A DNA stretch of 64,000 bases from Heracleum sosnowskyi. Taxonomy: Eukaryota > Streptophyta > Magnoliopsida > Apiales > Apiaceae. Positions 24,096 to 36,519 of this stretch are shown in pieces (position 1 is the stretch's first letter; the number at the start of each line of letters is the position of its first letter). Location: contig JAUIZM010000026.1 in assembly GCA_030848705.1 (NCBI GenBank), forward strand, positions 62,001-126,000, written 5' to 3'. Position numbers and translations under genes: made by a program. Below the pieces are notes generated by a model. It saw nothing but the letters and a program-made list of their open reading frames with translations. It was not told where the DNA came from and did not search any database.

Positions 24096-26293
24096 ATTAC
24101 AGAAAAGTTCATTTGGGGATGTCCGTGTATGAATCGGAGCAGATACCAGGGGACGCCCGATTACGTATACCTCTAAAGGGAGGTGTACAAGGAAAATGGA
24201 GAAAAATTGAAGCGGGCCCTTTTGTGGATATTTTCTCGTAGCTTGACCCTATGGGTTTATAGAATTACAGAAAAGTTCATTTGGGGATGTCCGTGTATGA
24301 ATCGGAGCAGATACTAGGGTACGCCCGATTACGTATACCTCTAAAGAGAGGTATACAAGGAAAATGAAGAAAAATTGAAGCGGGCCCTTTTGTGGATATT
24401 TTCTCGTAGATTGACCCTATGGGTTTATAGAATTACAGAAAATTTCATTTGGGGATGTCCGTGTATGAATCGGAGCAGATACCAGGAGACGCCCGATTAC
24501 GTATACCTCTAAAGGGAGGTGTACAAGGAAAATGGAGAAAAATTGAAGCGGGCCCTTTTGTGAATATTTTCTCGTAGCTTGACCCTATGGGTTTATAGAA
24601 TTGCAGAAAAGTTCATTTGGGGATGTCCGTGCCTGAATCGGAGAAGATACCAGGGGACGCCCGATTACGTATACCTCTAAAGGGAGGTATACAAGGAAAA
24701 TGGAGAAAAATTGAAGCAGGCCCTTTTGTGGATATTTTCTCGTAGCTTGACCCTATGGGTTTATAGAATTGCATAAAAGTTCATTTGTGGATGTTCGTGC
24801 CTGAATCAGAAAAGATACCAGGGGACGCCCGATTACGTATACCTCTAAAGGGAGGTATACAAGGAAAATGGAGAAAAATTGAACTGGGCCGTTTTTTGGA
24901 TATTTTCTCGTAGCTTGACCCTATGGGTTTATAGAATTGCAGAAAAGTTCATTTGGGGATGTCCGTGCCTGAATCGGAGAAGATACCAGGGGACGCCCGA
25001 TTACGTATACCTCTAAAAGGAGGTATACAAGGAAAATGGAGAAAAATTGAAGCAGGCCCTTTTGTGGATATTTTCTCGTAGCATGACCCTATGGGTTTAT
25101 AGAACTGCAGAAAAGTTCATTTGGGGATGTCCGTGTATGAATCGGAGCAGATACCAGGGGACGCCCGATTACGTATACCTCTAAAGAGAGGTATACAAGG
25201 AAAATGGGGAAAAATTGAAGCGGGCCGTTTTGTGGATATTTTCTCATAGCTTGACCCTATGGGTTCATAGAATTGTACAAAAGTTCATTTGGGGATGTCC
25301 GTGCATGAATCGGAGCAGATACCAGGGGATGCCCGATTACGTATACCTCTAAAGGGATGTATACAAGGAAAATGAAGAAAATTGAAGCGGGCCCTTTTGT
25401 GGATATTTTCTCGTAGTGACCCTATGGGTTTATAGAATTACAGAAAAGTTCATTTGGGGATGTCCGTGTCTGAATCGGAGCAGATACCAGGGGACGCCCG
25501 ATTACGTATACCTCTAAAGGGAGGTGTATAAGGAAAATGGAGAAAAATTGAAGCGGGCCCTTTTGTGGATATTTTCTCGTAGCTTGACCCTATGGGTTTA
25601 TAGAATTGCAGAAAAGTTCATTTGGGGATGTCCGTGCCTGAATCGGAGAAGATACCAGGGGACGCCCGATTACGTATACCTCTAAAGGGAGGTATACAAG
25701 GAAAATGGAGAAAAATTGAAGCAGGCCCTTTTGTGGATATTTTCTCGTAGATTGACCCTTTGGGTTTATAGAATTGCATAAAAGTACATTTGTGGATGTT
25801 CGTGCCTGAATCAGAGAAGATACCAGGGGACGCCCGATTACGTATACCTCTAAAGGGAGGTATACAAGGAAAATGGAGAAAAATTGAAGTGGACCGTTTT
25901 TTGGACATTTTCTCGTAGCTTGACCCTATGGGTTTATAGAATTGCAGAAAAGTTCATTTGGGGATGTCCGTGCCTGAATCGCAGAAGATACCAGGGGACG
26001 CCCGATTACGTATGCCTCTAAAGGGAGGTATACAAGGAAAATGGAGAAAAATTGAAGCAGGCCCTTTTGTGGATATTTTCTCGTAGCTTGACCATATGGG
26101 TTTATAGAACTGTAGAAAAGTTCATTTGGGGATGTCTGTGTATGAATCTGAGCAGATACCAGGGGACGCCCGATTACGTACACCTCTAAAGGGAGCAATA
26201 AAAGGAAAATGGGGAAAAATTGGAGCGGGCCGTTTTGTGGATATTTTCTCGAAGCGTGACCCTTTGGGTTTATAGAATTGCATAAAAGTTCAT
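22603..26293 (+). repeat. Unit 10, 22 monomers, 3691 bp
   Basis: It is a composite. The first 10 monomers repeat unit 9; from about 24.3 kb the unit follows the unit 5/6 series (GATACTAGGGTACGCC, CTTTTGTGAATATT, CGTAGCATGACCC at about 25078, CGTAGTGACCC at 25413). Losses of 1, 1, 2 and 1 bases explain 22x168 minus 5. Confidence 0.85.
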
Positions 26294-26680
26294 TTGTGGA
26301 TGTTCGTGCCTGAATCAGAGAAGAAGCCAAGGGTCGCCCGATTACGTATACCTCAAAGGGAGGTATACAAGGAAAATGGAGAAAAATTGAAGCGGGCCCT
26401 TTTGTCGATATTTTCTCGTAGCTTGACCCTATGGGTCTATAGAATTGCAGAAAAGTTCATTTGGGGATGTCCGTGTATGAATCGGAGCAGATACCAGGGG
26501 ACGCCCCATTACGTATACCTCTAAAGAGAGGTATACAAGGAAAATGGGGAAAAATTGAAGCGGGCCGTTTTGTGGATATTTTCTCATAGCTTGACCCTAT
26601 GGGTTTATAGAATTGCACAAAAGTTCATTTGAGGATGTCCGTGCATGAATCGGAGCAGATACTAGGGGACGCCCGATTAC

Positions 26681-26704
26681 GTATACCTCTAAATAGAGGT
26701 ATAC
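26681..26704. promoter_or_regulatory. Junction dyad with AAAT loop
   Basis: The 10-bp arms are intact, but the loop base next to the right arm is T instead of G. The same form is at 30033-30056, carried by the 3352-bp duplication. Confidence 0.65.
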
Positions 26705-27039
26705 AAGGAAAATGAAGAAAAATTGAAGCGGGCCCTTTTGTGGATATTTTCTCGTAGCTTGACCCTATGGGTTTATAGAATTACAGAAAATTTCATTTGG
26801 GGATGTTCGTGTATGAATCGGAGCAGATACCAGGAGACGCCCGATTACGTATACCTCTAAAGGGAGGTGTACAAGGAAAATGGAGAAAAATTGAAGCGGG
26901 CCCTTTTGTGGATATTTTCTCGTAGCTTGACCCTATGGGTTTATAGAATTGCAGAAAAGTTCATTTGGGGATGTCCGTGCCTGAATCGGAGAAGATACCA
27001 GGGGACGCCCGATTACGTATACCTCTAAAGGGAGGTATA

Positions 27040-28960
27040 CAAGGAAAATGGAAAAAAATTGAAGCAGGCCCTTTGGTGGATATTTTCTCGTAGCTTGACC
27101 CTATGGGTTTATAGAATTGCACAAAAGTTCATTTGAGGATGTCCGTGCATGAATCGGAGCAGATACTAGGGGACGCCCGATTACGTATACCTCTAAAGAG
27201 AGGTATACAAGGAAAATGAAGAAAAATTGAAGCGGGCCCTTTTGTGGATATTTTCTCGTAGCTTGACCCTATGGGTTTATAGAATTACAGAAAATTTCAT
27301 TTGGGGATGTTCGTGTATGAATCGGAGCAGATACCAGGAGACGCCCGATTACGTATACCTCTAAAGGGAGGTGTACAAGGAAAATGGAGAAAAATTGAAG
27401 CGGGCCCTTTTGTGGATATTTTCTCGTAGCTTGACCCTATGGGTTTATAGAATTGCATAAAAGTTCATTTGTGGATGTTCGTGCCTGAATCAGAGAAGAT
27501 ACCAGGGGACGCCCGATTACGTATACCTCTAAAGGGAGGTATACAAGGAAAATGGAGAAAAATTGAAGTGGGCCGTTTTTTGGATATTTTCTCGTAGCTT
27601 CCCTATGGGTTTATAGAATTGCATAAAAGTTCATTTGTGGATGTTCGTGCCTGAATCAGAGAAGATACCAGGGGACGCCCGATTACGTATACCTCTAAAG
27701 GGAGGTATACAAGGAAAATGGAAAAAAATTGAAGCAGGCCCTTTTGTGGATATTTTCTCGTAGCTTGACCCTATGGGTTTATAGAATTGCACAAAAGTTC
27801 ATTTGGGGATGTCCGTGCCTGAATCGGAGAAGATACCAGGGGACGCCCGATTACGTATACCTCTAAAGGGAGGTATACAAGGAAAATGGAAAAAAATTGA
27901 AGCAGGCCCTTTTGTGGATATTTTCTCGTAGCTTGACCCTATGGGTTTATAGAATTGCACAAAAGTTCATTTGAGGATGTCCGTGCATGAATCGGAGCAG
28001 ATACTAGGGGACGCCCGATTACGTATACCTCTAAAGAGAGGTATACAAGGAAAATGAAGAAAAATTGAAGCGGGCCCTTTTGTGGATATTTTCTCGTAGC
28101 TTGACCCTATGGGTTTATAGAATTACAGAAAATTTCATTTGGGGATGTTCGTGTATGAATCGGAGCAGATACCAGGAGACGCCCGATTACGTATACCTCT
28201 AAAGGGAGGTGTACAAGGAAAATGGAGAAAAATTGAAGCGGGCCCTTTTGTGGATATTTTCTCGTAGCTTGACCCTATGGGTTTATAGAATTGCATAAAA
28301 GTTCATTTGTGGATGTTCGTGCCTGAATCAGAGAAGATACCAGGGGACGCCCGATTACGTATACCTCTAAAGGGAGGTATACAAGGAAAATGGAGAAAAA
28401 TTGAAGTGGGCCGTTTTTTGGATATTTTCTCGTAGCTTCCCTATGGGTTTATAGAATTGCATAAAAGTTCATTTGTGGATGTTCGTGCCTGAATCAGAGA
28501 AGATACCAGGGGACGCCCGATTACGTATACCTCTAAAGGGAGGTATACAAGGAAAATGGAAAAAAATTGAAGCAGGCCCTTTTGTGGATATTTTCTCGTA
28601 GCTTGACCCTATGGGTTTATAGAATTGCATAAAAGTTCATTTGTGGATGTTCGTGCCTGAATCAGAGAAGATACCAGGGGACGCCCGATTACGTATACCT
28701 CTAAAGGGAGGTATACAAGGAAAATGGAGAAAAATTGAAGTGGGCCGTTTTTTGGATATTTTCTCGTAGCTTCCCTATGGGTTTATAGAACTGCAGAAAA
28801 GTTCATTTGGGGATGTCCGTGCCTGAATCGGAGAAGATACCAGGGGACGCCCGATTACGTATGCCTCTAAAGGGAGGTATACAAGGAAAATGGAGAAAAA
28901 TTGAAGCAAGCACTTTTGTGGATTTTTCTCGTAGCTTGACCCTATGGGTTTATAGAACTG
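27040..28960 (+). repeat. Nested 838-bp and 334-bp tandem duplications
   Basis: CGTAGCTTCC occurs at 27593, 28431 and 28765. The spacings of 838 (5x168 minus 2) and 334 (2x168 minus 2) each carry one copy of the same 2-bp loss. Three CATAAAAG monomers lie in a row at 28291, 28457 and 28625. Confidence 0.87.
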
Positions 28961-29645
28961 CAGAAAAGTTCCTTTGGGGATGTCTGTGTATGAATCTGAG
29001 CAGATACCAGGGGACGCCCGATTACGTACACCTCTAAAGGGAGCTATAAAAGGAAAATGGGGAAAAATTGAAGCGGGCCGTTTTGTAGATATTTTCTCGA
29101 AGCGTGACCCTTTGGGTTTATAGAATTGCATAAAAGTTCATTTGTGGATGTTCGTGCCTGAATCAGAGAAGATACCAGGGGACGCCCGATTACGTATACC
29201 TCTAAAGGGAGGTATACAAGGAAAATGGAGAAAAATTGAAGTGGACCGTTTTTTGGATATTTTCTCGTAGCTTGACCCTATGGGTTTATAGAATTGCAGA
29301 AAAGTTCATTTGGGGATGTCCGTGCCTGAATCGCAGAAGATACCAGGGGACGCCCGATTACGTATGCCTCTAAAGGGAGGTATACAAGGAAAATGGAGAA
29401 AAATTGAAGCAGACCCTTTTGTGGATATTTTCTCGTAGCTTGACCATATGGGTTTATAGAACTGTAGAAAAGTTCATTTGGGGATGTCTGTGTATGAATC
29501 TGAGCAGATACCAGGGGACGCCCGATTACGTACACCTCTAAAGGGAGCAATAAAAGGAAAATGGGGAAAAATTGGAGCGGGCCGTTTTGTGGATATTTTC
29601 TCGAAGCGTGACCCTTTGGGTTTATAGAATTGCATAAAAGTTCAT

Positions 29646-31826
29646 TTGTGGATGTTCGTGCCTGAATCAGAGAAGAAGCCAAGGGTCGCCCGATTACGTA
29701 TACCTCAAAGGGAGGTATACAAGGAAAATGGAGAAAAATTGAAGCGGGCCCTTTTGTCGATATTTTCTCGTAGCTTGACCCTATGGGTCTATAGAATTGC
29801 AGAAAAGTTCATTTGGGGATGTCCGTGTATGAATCGGAGCAGATACCAGGGGACGCCCCATTACGTATACCTCTAAAGAGAGGTATACAAGGAAAATGGG
29901 GAAAAATTGAAGCGGGCCGTTTTGTGGATATTTTCTCATAGCTTGACCCTATGGGTTTATAGAATTGCACAAAAGTTCATTTGAGGATGTCCGTGCATGA
30001 ATCGGAGCAGATACTAGGGGACGCCCGATTACGTATACCTCTAAATAGAGGTATACAAGGAAAATGAAGAAAAATTGAAGCGGGCCCTTTTGTGGATATT
30101 TTCTCGTAGCTTGACCCTATGGGTTTATAGAATTACAGAAAATTTCATTTGGGGATGTTCGTGTATGAATCGGAGCAGATACCAGGAGACGCCCGATTAC
30201 GTATACCTCTAAAGGGAGGTGTACAAGGAAAATGGAGAAAAATTGAAGCGGGCCCTTTTGTGGATATTTTCTCGTAGCTTGACCCTATGGGTTTATAGAA
30301 TTGCAGAAAAGTTCATTTGGGGATGTCCGTGCCTGAATCGGAGAAGATACCAGGGGACGCCCGATTACGTATACCTCTAAAGGGAGGTATACAAGGAAAA
30401 TGGAAAAAAATTGAAGCAGGCCCTTTTGTGGATATTTTCTCGTAGCTTGACCCTATGGGTTTATAGAATTGCACAAAAGTTCATTTGAGGATGTCCGTGC
30501 ATGAATCGGAGCAGATACTAGGGGACGCCCGATTACGTATACCTCTAAAGAGAGGTATACAAGGAAAATGAAGAAAAATTGAAGCGGGCCCTTTTGTGGA
30601 TATTTTCTCGTAGCTTGACCCTATGGGTTTATAGAATTACAGAAAATTTCATTTGGGGATGTTCGTGTATGAATCGGAGCAGATACCAGGAGACGCCCGA
30701 TTACGTATACCTCTAAAGGGAGGTGTACAAGGAAAATGGAGAAAAATTGAAGCGGGCCCTTTTGTGGATATTTTCTCGTAGCTTGACCCTATGGGTTTAT
30801 AGAATTGCATAAAAGTTCATTTGTGGATGTTCGTGCCTGAATCAGAGAAGATACCAGGGGACGCCCGATTACGTATACCTCTAAAGGGAGGTATACAAGG
30901 AAAATGGAGAAAAATTGAAGTGGGCCGTTTTTTGGATATTTTCTCGTAGCTTCCCTATGGGTTTATAGAATTGCATAAAAGTTCATTTGTGGATGTTCGT
31001 GCCTGAATCAGAGAAGATACCAGGGGACGCCCGATTACGTATACCTCTAAAGGGAGGTATACAAGGAAAATGGAAAAAAATTGAAGCAGGCCCTTTTGTG
31101 GATATTTTCTCGTAGCTTGACCCTATGGGTTTATAGAACTGCAGAAAAGTTCCTTTGGGGATCTCTGTGTATGAATCTGAGCAGATACCAGGGGACGCCC
31201 GATTACGTACACCTCTAAAGGGAGCTATAAAAGGAAAATGGGGAAAAATTGAAGCGGGCCGTTTTGTAGATATTTTCTCGAAGCGTGACCCTTTGGGTTT
31301 ATAGAATTGCATAAAAGTTCATTTGTGGATGTTCGTGCCTGAATCAGAGAAGATACCAGGGGACGCCCGATTACGTATACCTCTAAAGGGAGGTATACAA
31401 GGAAAATGGAGAAAAATTGAAGTGGACCGTTTTTTGGATATTTTCTCGTAGCTTGACCCTATGGGTTTATAGAATTGCAGAAAAGTTCATTTGGGGATGT
31501 CCGTGCCTGAATCGCAGAAGATACCAGGGGACGCCCGATTACGTATGCCTCTAAAGGGAGGTATACAAGGAAAATGGAGAAAAATTGAAGCAGACCCTTT
31601 TGTGGATATTTTCTCGTAGCTTGACCATATGGGTTTATAGAACTGTAGAAAAGTTCATTTGGGGATGTCTGTGTATGAATCTGAGCAGATACCAGGGGAC
31701 GCCCGATTACGTACACCTCTAAAGGGAGCTATAAAAGGAAAATGGGGAAAAATTGAAGCGGGCCGTTTTGTGGATATTTTCTCGAAGCGTGACCCTTTGG
31801 GTTTATAGAATTGCATAAAAGTTCAT
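29646..31826 (+). repeat. Unit 12, 13 monomers, 2181 bp
   Basis: It matches unit 11 at an offset of 3352 bp to about 31.13 kb, including the AAAT loop at 30033-30056. It then jumps to an M8 with a private GGGGATCTCTGTG change near 31157. One CTTCCCTATGG monomer (about 30949) and the key monomer explain the 3 missing bases. Confidence 0.86.
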
Positions 31827-33168
31827 TTGTGGATGTTCGTGCCTGAATCAGAGAAGAAGCCAGGGGTCGCCCGATTACGTATACCTCAAAGGGAGGTATA
31901 CAAGGAAAATGGAGAAAAATTGAAGCGGGCCCTTTTGTCGATATTTTCTCGTAGCTTGACCCTATGGATCTATAGAATTGCAGAAAAGTTCATTTGGGGA
32001 TGTCCGTGTATGAATCGGAGCAGATACCAGGGGACGCCCCATTACGTATACCTCTAAAGAGAGGTATACAAGGAAAATGGGGAAAAATTGAAGCGGGCCG
32101 TTTTGTGGATATTTTCTCATAGCTTGACCCTATGGGTTTATAGAATTGCACAAAAGTTCATTTGAGGATGTCCGTGCATGAATCGGAGCAGATACTAGGG
32201 GACGCCCGATTACGTATACCTCTAAAGAGAGGTATACAAGGAAAATGAAGAAAAATTGAAGCGGGCCCTTTTGTGGATATTTTCTCGTAGCTTGACCCTA
32301 TGGGTTTATAGAATTACAAAAAATTTCATTTGGGGATGTCCGTGTATGAATCGGAGCAGATACCAGGAGACGCCCGATTACGTATACCTCTAAAGGGAGG
32401 TGTACAAGGAAAATGGAGAAAAATTGAAGCGGGCCCTTTTGTGGATATTTTCTCGTAGCTTGACCCTATGGGTTTATAGAATTGCAGAAAAGTTCATTTG
32501 GGGATGTCCGTGCCTGAATCGGAGAAGATACCAGGGGACGCCCGATTACGTATACCTCTAAAGGGAGGTATACAAGGAAAATGGAGAAAAATTGAAGCAG
32601 GCCCTTTTGTGGATATTTTCTCGTAGCTTGACCCTATGGGTTTATAGAATTGCATAAAAGTTCATTTGTGGATGTTCGTGCCTGAATCAGAGAAGATACC
32701 AGGGGACGCCCGATTACGTATACCTCTAAAGGGAGGTATACAAGGAAAATGGAGAAAAATTGAAGTGGGCCGTTTTTTGGATATTTTCTCGTAGCTTGAC
32801 CCTATGGGTTTATTGAATTGCAGAAAAGTTCATTTGGGGATGTCCGTGCCTGAATCGGAGAAGATACCAGGGGACGCCCGATTACGTATGCCTCTAAAGG
32901 GAGGTATACAAGGAAAATGGAGAAAAATTGAAGCAAGCACTTTTGTGGATTTTTCTCGTAGCTTGACCCTATGGGTTTATAGAACTACAGAAAAGTTCCT
33001 TTGGGGATGTCTGTGTATGAATCTGAGCAGATACCAGGGGACGCCCGATTAGGTACACCTCTAAAGGGAGCTATAAAAGGAAAATGGGGAAAAATTGAAG
33101 CGGGCCGTTTTGTAGATATTTTCTCGAAGCGTGACCCTTTGGGTTTATAGAATTGCATAAAAGTTCAT
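31827..33168 (+). repeat. Unit 13, 8 monomers, 1342 bp (reference skeleton, type X)
   Basis: This is the cleanest example of the M1-M8 order: key monomer, TCGATATT, CACAAAAG, AAAAAATTTC, GGTGTACAAGG, CATAAAAG, CGTATGCCTC, then M8 with AACTACAG and GATTAGGTACACC. Two single-base losses give 8x168 minus 2. Nearly identical copies start at 36520 and 39368. Confidence 0.9.
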
Positions 33169-34674
33169 TTGTGGATGTTCGTGCCTGAATCAGAGAAGAT
33201 GCCAGGGGACGCCCGATTACGTATACCTCAAAGGGAGGTATACAAGGACAATGGAGAAAAATTGAAGCGGGCCCTTTTGTCGATATTTTCTCGTAGCTTG
33301 ACCCTATGGGTCTATAGAATTGCAGAAAAGTTCATTTGGGGATGTCCGTGTATGAATCGGAGCAGATACCAGGAGACGCCCGATTACGTATACCTCTAAA
33401 GGGAGGTGTACAAGGAAAGTGGAGAAAAATTGAAGCGGGCCCTTTTGTGGATATTTTCTCGTAGCTTGACCCTATGGGTTTATAGAATTGCAGAAAAGTT
33501 CATTTGGGGATGTCCGTGCCTGAATCGGAGAAGATACCAGGGGACGCCCGATTACGTATACCTCTAAAGGGATTATACAAGGAAAATGGAGAAAAATTGA
33601 AGCGGGCCCTTTTGTGGATATTTTCTCGTAGCTTGACCCTATGGGTTTATAGAATTGCATAAAAGTTCATTTGTGGATGTTCGTGCCTGAATCAGAGAAG
33701 ATACCAGGGGACGCCCGATTACGTATACCTCTAAAGGGAGGTATACAAGGAAAATGGAGAAAAATTGAAGTGGGCCGTTTTTTGGATATTTTCTCGTAGC
33801 TTCCCTATGGGTTTATAGAACTGCAGAAAAGTTCATTTGGGGATGTCCGTGCCTGAATCGGAGAAGATACCAGGGGACGCCCGATTACGTATGCCTCTAA
33901 AGGGAGGTATACAAGGAAAATGGAGAAAAATTGAAGCAAGCACTTTTGTGGATTTTTCTCGTAGCTTGACCCTATGGGTTTATAGAACTGCAGAAAAGTT
34001 CCTTTGGGGATGTCTGTGTATGAATCTGAGCAGATACCAGGGGACGCCCGATTACGTACACCTCTAAAGGGAGCTATAAAAGGAAAATGGGGAAAAATTG
34101 AAGTGGGCCATTTTGTAGATATTTTCTCGAAGCGTGACCCTTTGGGTTTATAGAATTGCATAAAAGTTCATTTGTGGATGTTCGTGCCTGAATCAGAGAA
34201 GATACCAGGGGACGCCCGATTACGTATACCTCTAAAGGGAGGTATACAAGGAAAATGGAGAAAAATTGAAGTGGACCGTTTTTTGGATATTTTCTCGTAG
34301 CTTGACCCTATGGGTTTATAGAATTGCAGAAAAGTTCATTTGGGGATGTCCGTGCCTGAATCGCAGAAGATACCAGGGGACGCCCGATTACGTATGCCTC
34401 TAAAGGGAGGTATACAAGGAAAATGGAGAAAAATTGAAGCAGCCCTTTTGTGGATATTTTCTCGTAGCTTGACCATATGGGTTTATAGAACTGTAGAAAA
34501 GTTCATTTGGGGATGTCTGTGTATGAATCTGAGCAGATACCAGGGGACGCCCGATTACGTACACCTCTAAAGGGAGCTATAAAAGGAAAATGGGGAAAAA
34601 TTGAAGCGGGCCGTTTTGTGGATATTTTCTCGAAGCGTGACCCTTTGGGTTTATAGAATTGCATAAAAGTTCAT
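33169..34674 (+). repeat. Unit 14, 9 monomers, 1506 bp (type Y)
   Basis: It lacks M3 and contains two M8 monomers, with TATAAAAG at 34075 and 34578. It also has GGGATTATAC, CTTCCCTATGG and GAAGCAGCCC deletions; total loss is 6 bases. It is repeated as unit 17 at 37862. Confidence 0.88.
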
Positions 34675-36519
34675 TTGTGGATGTTCGTGCCTGAATCAGA
34701 GAAGAAGCCAGGGGTCGCCCGATTACGTATACCTCAAAGGGAGGTATACAAGGAAAATGGAGAAAAATTGAAGCGGGCCCTTTTGTCGATATTTTCTCGT
34801 AGCTTGACCCTATGGATCTATAGAATTGCAGAAAAGTTCATTTGGGGATGTCCGTGTATGAATCGGAGCAGATACCAGGGGACGCCCCATTACGTATACC
34901 TCTAAAGAGAGGTATACAAGGAAAATGGGGAAAAATTGAAGCGGGCCGTTTTGTGGATATTTTCTCATAGCTTGACCCTATGGGTTTATAGAATTGCACA
35001 AAAGTTCATTTGAGGATGTCCGTGCATGAATCGGAGCAGATACTAGGGGACGCCCGATTACGTATACCTCTAAAGAGAGGTATACAAGGAAAATGAAGAA
35101 AAATTGAAGCGGGCCCTTTTGTGGATATTTTCTCGTAGCTTGACCCTATGGGTTTATAGAATTACAAAAAATTTCATTTGGGGATGTCCGTGTATGAATC
35201 GGAGCAGATACCAGGAGACGCCCGATTACGTATACCTCTAAAGGGAGGTGTACAAGGAAAATGGAGAAAAATTGAAGCGGGCCCTTTTGTGGATATTTTC
35301 TCGTAGCTTGACCCTATGGGTTTATAGAATTGCAGAAAAGTTCATTTGGGGATGTCCGTGCCTGAATCGGAGAAGATACCAGGGGACGCCCGATTACGTA
35401 TACCTCTAAAGGGAGGTATACAAGGAAAATGGAGAAAAATTGAAGCAGGCCCTTTTGTGGATATTTTCTCGTAGCTTGACCCTATGGGTTTATAGAATTG
35501 CATAAAAGTTCATTTGTGGATGTTCGTGCCTGAATCAGAGAAGATACCAGGGGACGCCCGATTACGTATACCTCTAAAGGGAGGTATACAAGGAAAATGG
35601 AGAAAAATTGAAGTGGGCCGTTTTTTGGATATTTTCTCGTAGCTTGACCCTATGGGTTTATTGAATTGCAGAAAAGTTCATTTGGGGATGTCCGTGCCTG
35701 AATCGGAGAAGATACCAGGGGACGCCCGATTACGTATGCCTCTAAAGGGAGGTATACAAGGAAAATGGAGAAAAATTGAAGCAAGCACTTTTGTGGATTT
35801 TTCTCGTAGCTTGACCCTATGGGTTTATAGAACTGCAGAAAAGTTCCTTTGGGGATGTCTGTGTATGAATCTGAGCAGATACCAGGGGACGCCCGATTAC
35901 GTACACCTCTAAAGGGAGCTATAAAAGGAAAATGGGGAAAAATTGAAGTGGGCCATTTTGTAGATATTTTCTCGAAGCGTGACCCTTTGGGTTTATAGAA
36001 TTGCATAAAAGTTCATTTGTGGATGTTCGTGCCTGAATCAGAGAAGATACCAGGGGACGCCCGATTACGTATACCTCTAAAGGGAGGTATACAAGGAAAA
36101 TGGAGAAAAATTGAAGTGGACCGTTTTTTGGATATTTTCTCGTAGCTTGACCCTATGGGTTTATAGAATTGCAGAAAAGTTCATTTGGGGATGTCCGTGC
36201 CTGAATCGCAGAAGATACCAGGGGACGCCCGATTACGTATGCCTCTAAAGGGAGGTATACAAGGAAAATGGAGAAAAATTGAAGCAGCCCTTTTGTGTAT
36301 ATTTTCTCGTAGCTTGACCATATGGGTTTATAGAACTGTAGAAAAGTTCATTTGGGGATGTCTGTGTATGAATCTGAGCAGATACCAGGGGACGCCCGAT
36401 TACGTACACCTCTAAAGGGAGCTATAAAAGGAAAATGGGGAAAAATTGAAGCGGGCCGTTTTGTGGATATTTTCTCGAAGCGTGACCCTTTGGGTTTATA
36501 GAATTGCATAAAAGTTCAT
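34675..36519 (+). repeat. Unit 15, 11 monomers, 1845 bp (X/Y recombinant)
   Basis: The left part is type X, including the TTATTGAATTG monomer at about 35660. From the next M8 (AACTGCAG, GATTACGTACACC, GAAGTGGGCCATTTTG) it is type Y. The switch lies between about 35670 and 35835, so the unit looks like the product of crossing over between adjacent X and Y units, with six monomers lost. Confidence 0.85.

Larger units (their letters stand above)
15750..26720 (+). repeat. Dispersed block copied about 8.6 kb away
   Basis: About 15750-18000 and about 24304-26720 share the same rare variants in order: ATCAGAAAAG (16251 and 24805), CGTAGCATGACC, GGGATGTATAC, GTAGTGACCC (16691 and 25413) and GAAGCCAAGG. 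The offset changes from 8554 to 8722 because the right copy has one extra monomer (GAACTGGGCCG, about 24880). Confidence 0.82.
26294..29645 (+). repeat. Unit 11, 20 monomers, 3352 bp
   Basis: It has three CGTAGCTTCCCTATGG monomers (27593, 28431, 28765), each 2 bp short, produced by nested 838-bp and 334-bp duplications. The M3 junction at 26681-26704 has an AAAT loop. Losses of 1, 2, 2, 2 and 1 give 20x168 minus 8. Confidence 0.86.
25800..31132 (+). repeat. 3352-bp-offset duplication (20 monomers apart)
   Basis: About 25800-27780 matches 29152-31132, including the AAAT dyad loop and CTTCCCTATGG. The tract between the two is filled by shorter duplications of the same material. Confidence 0.85.
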
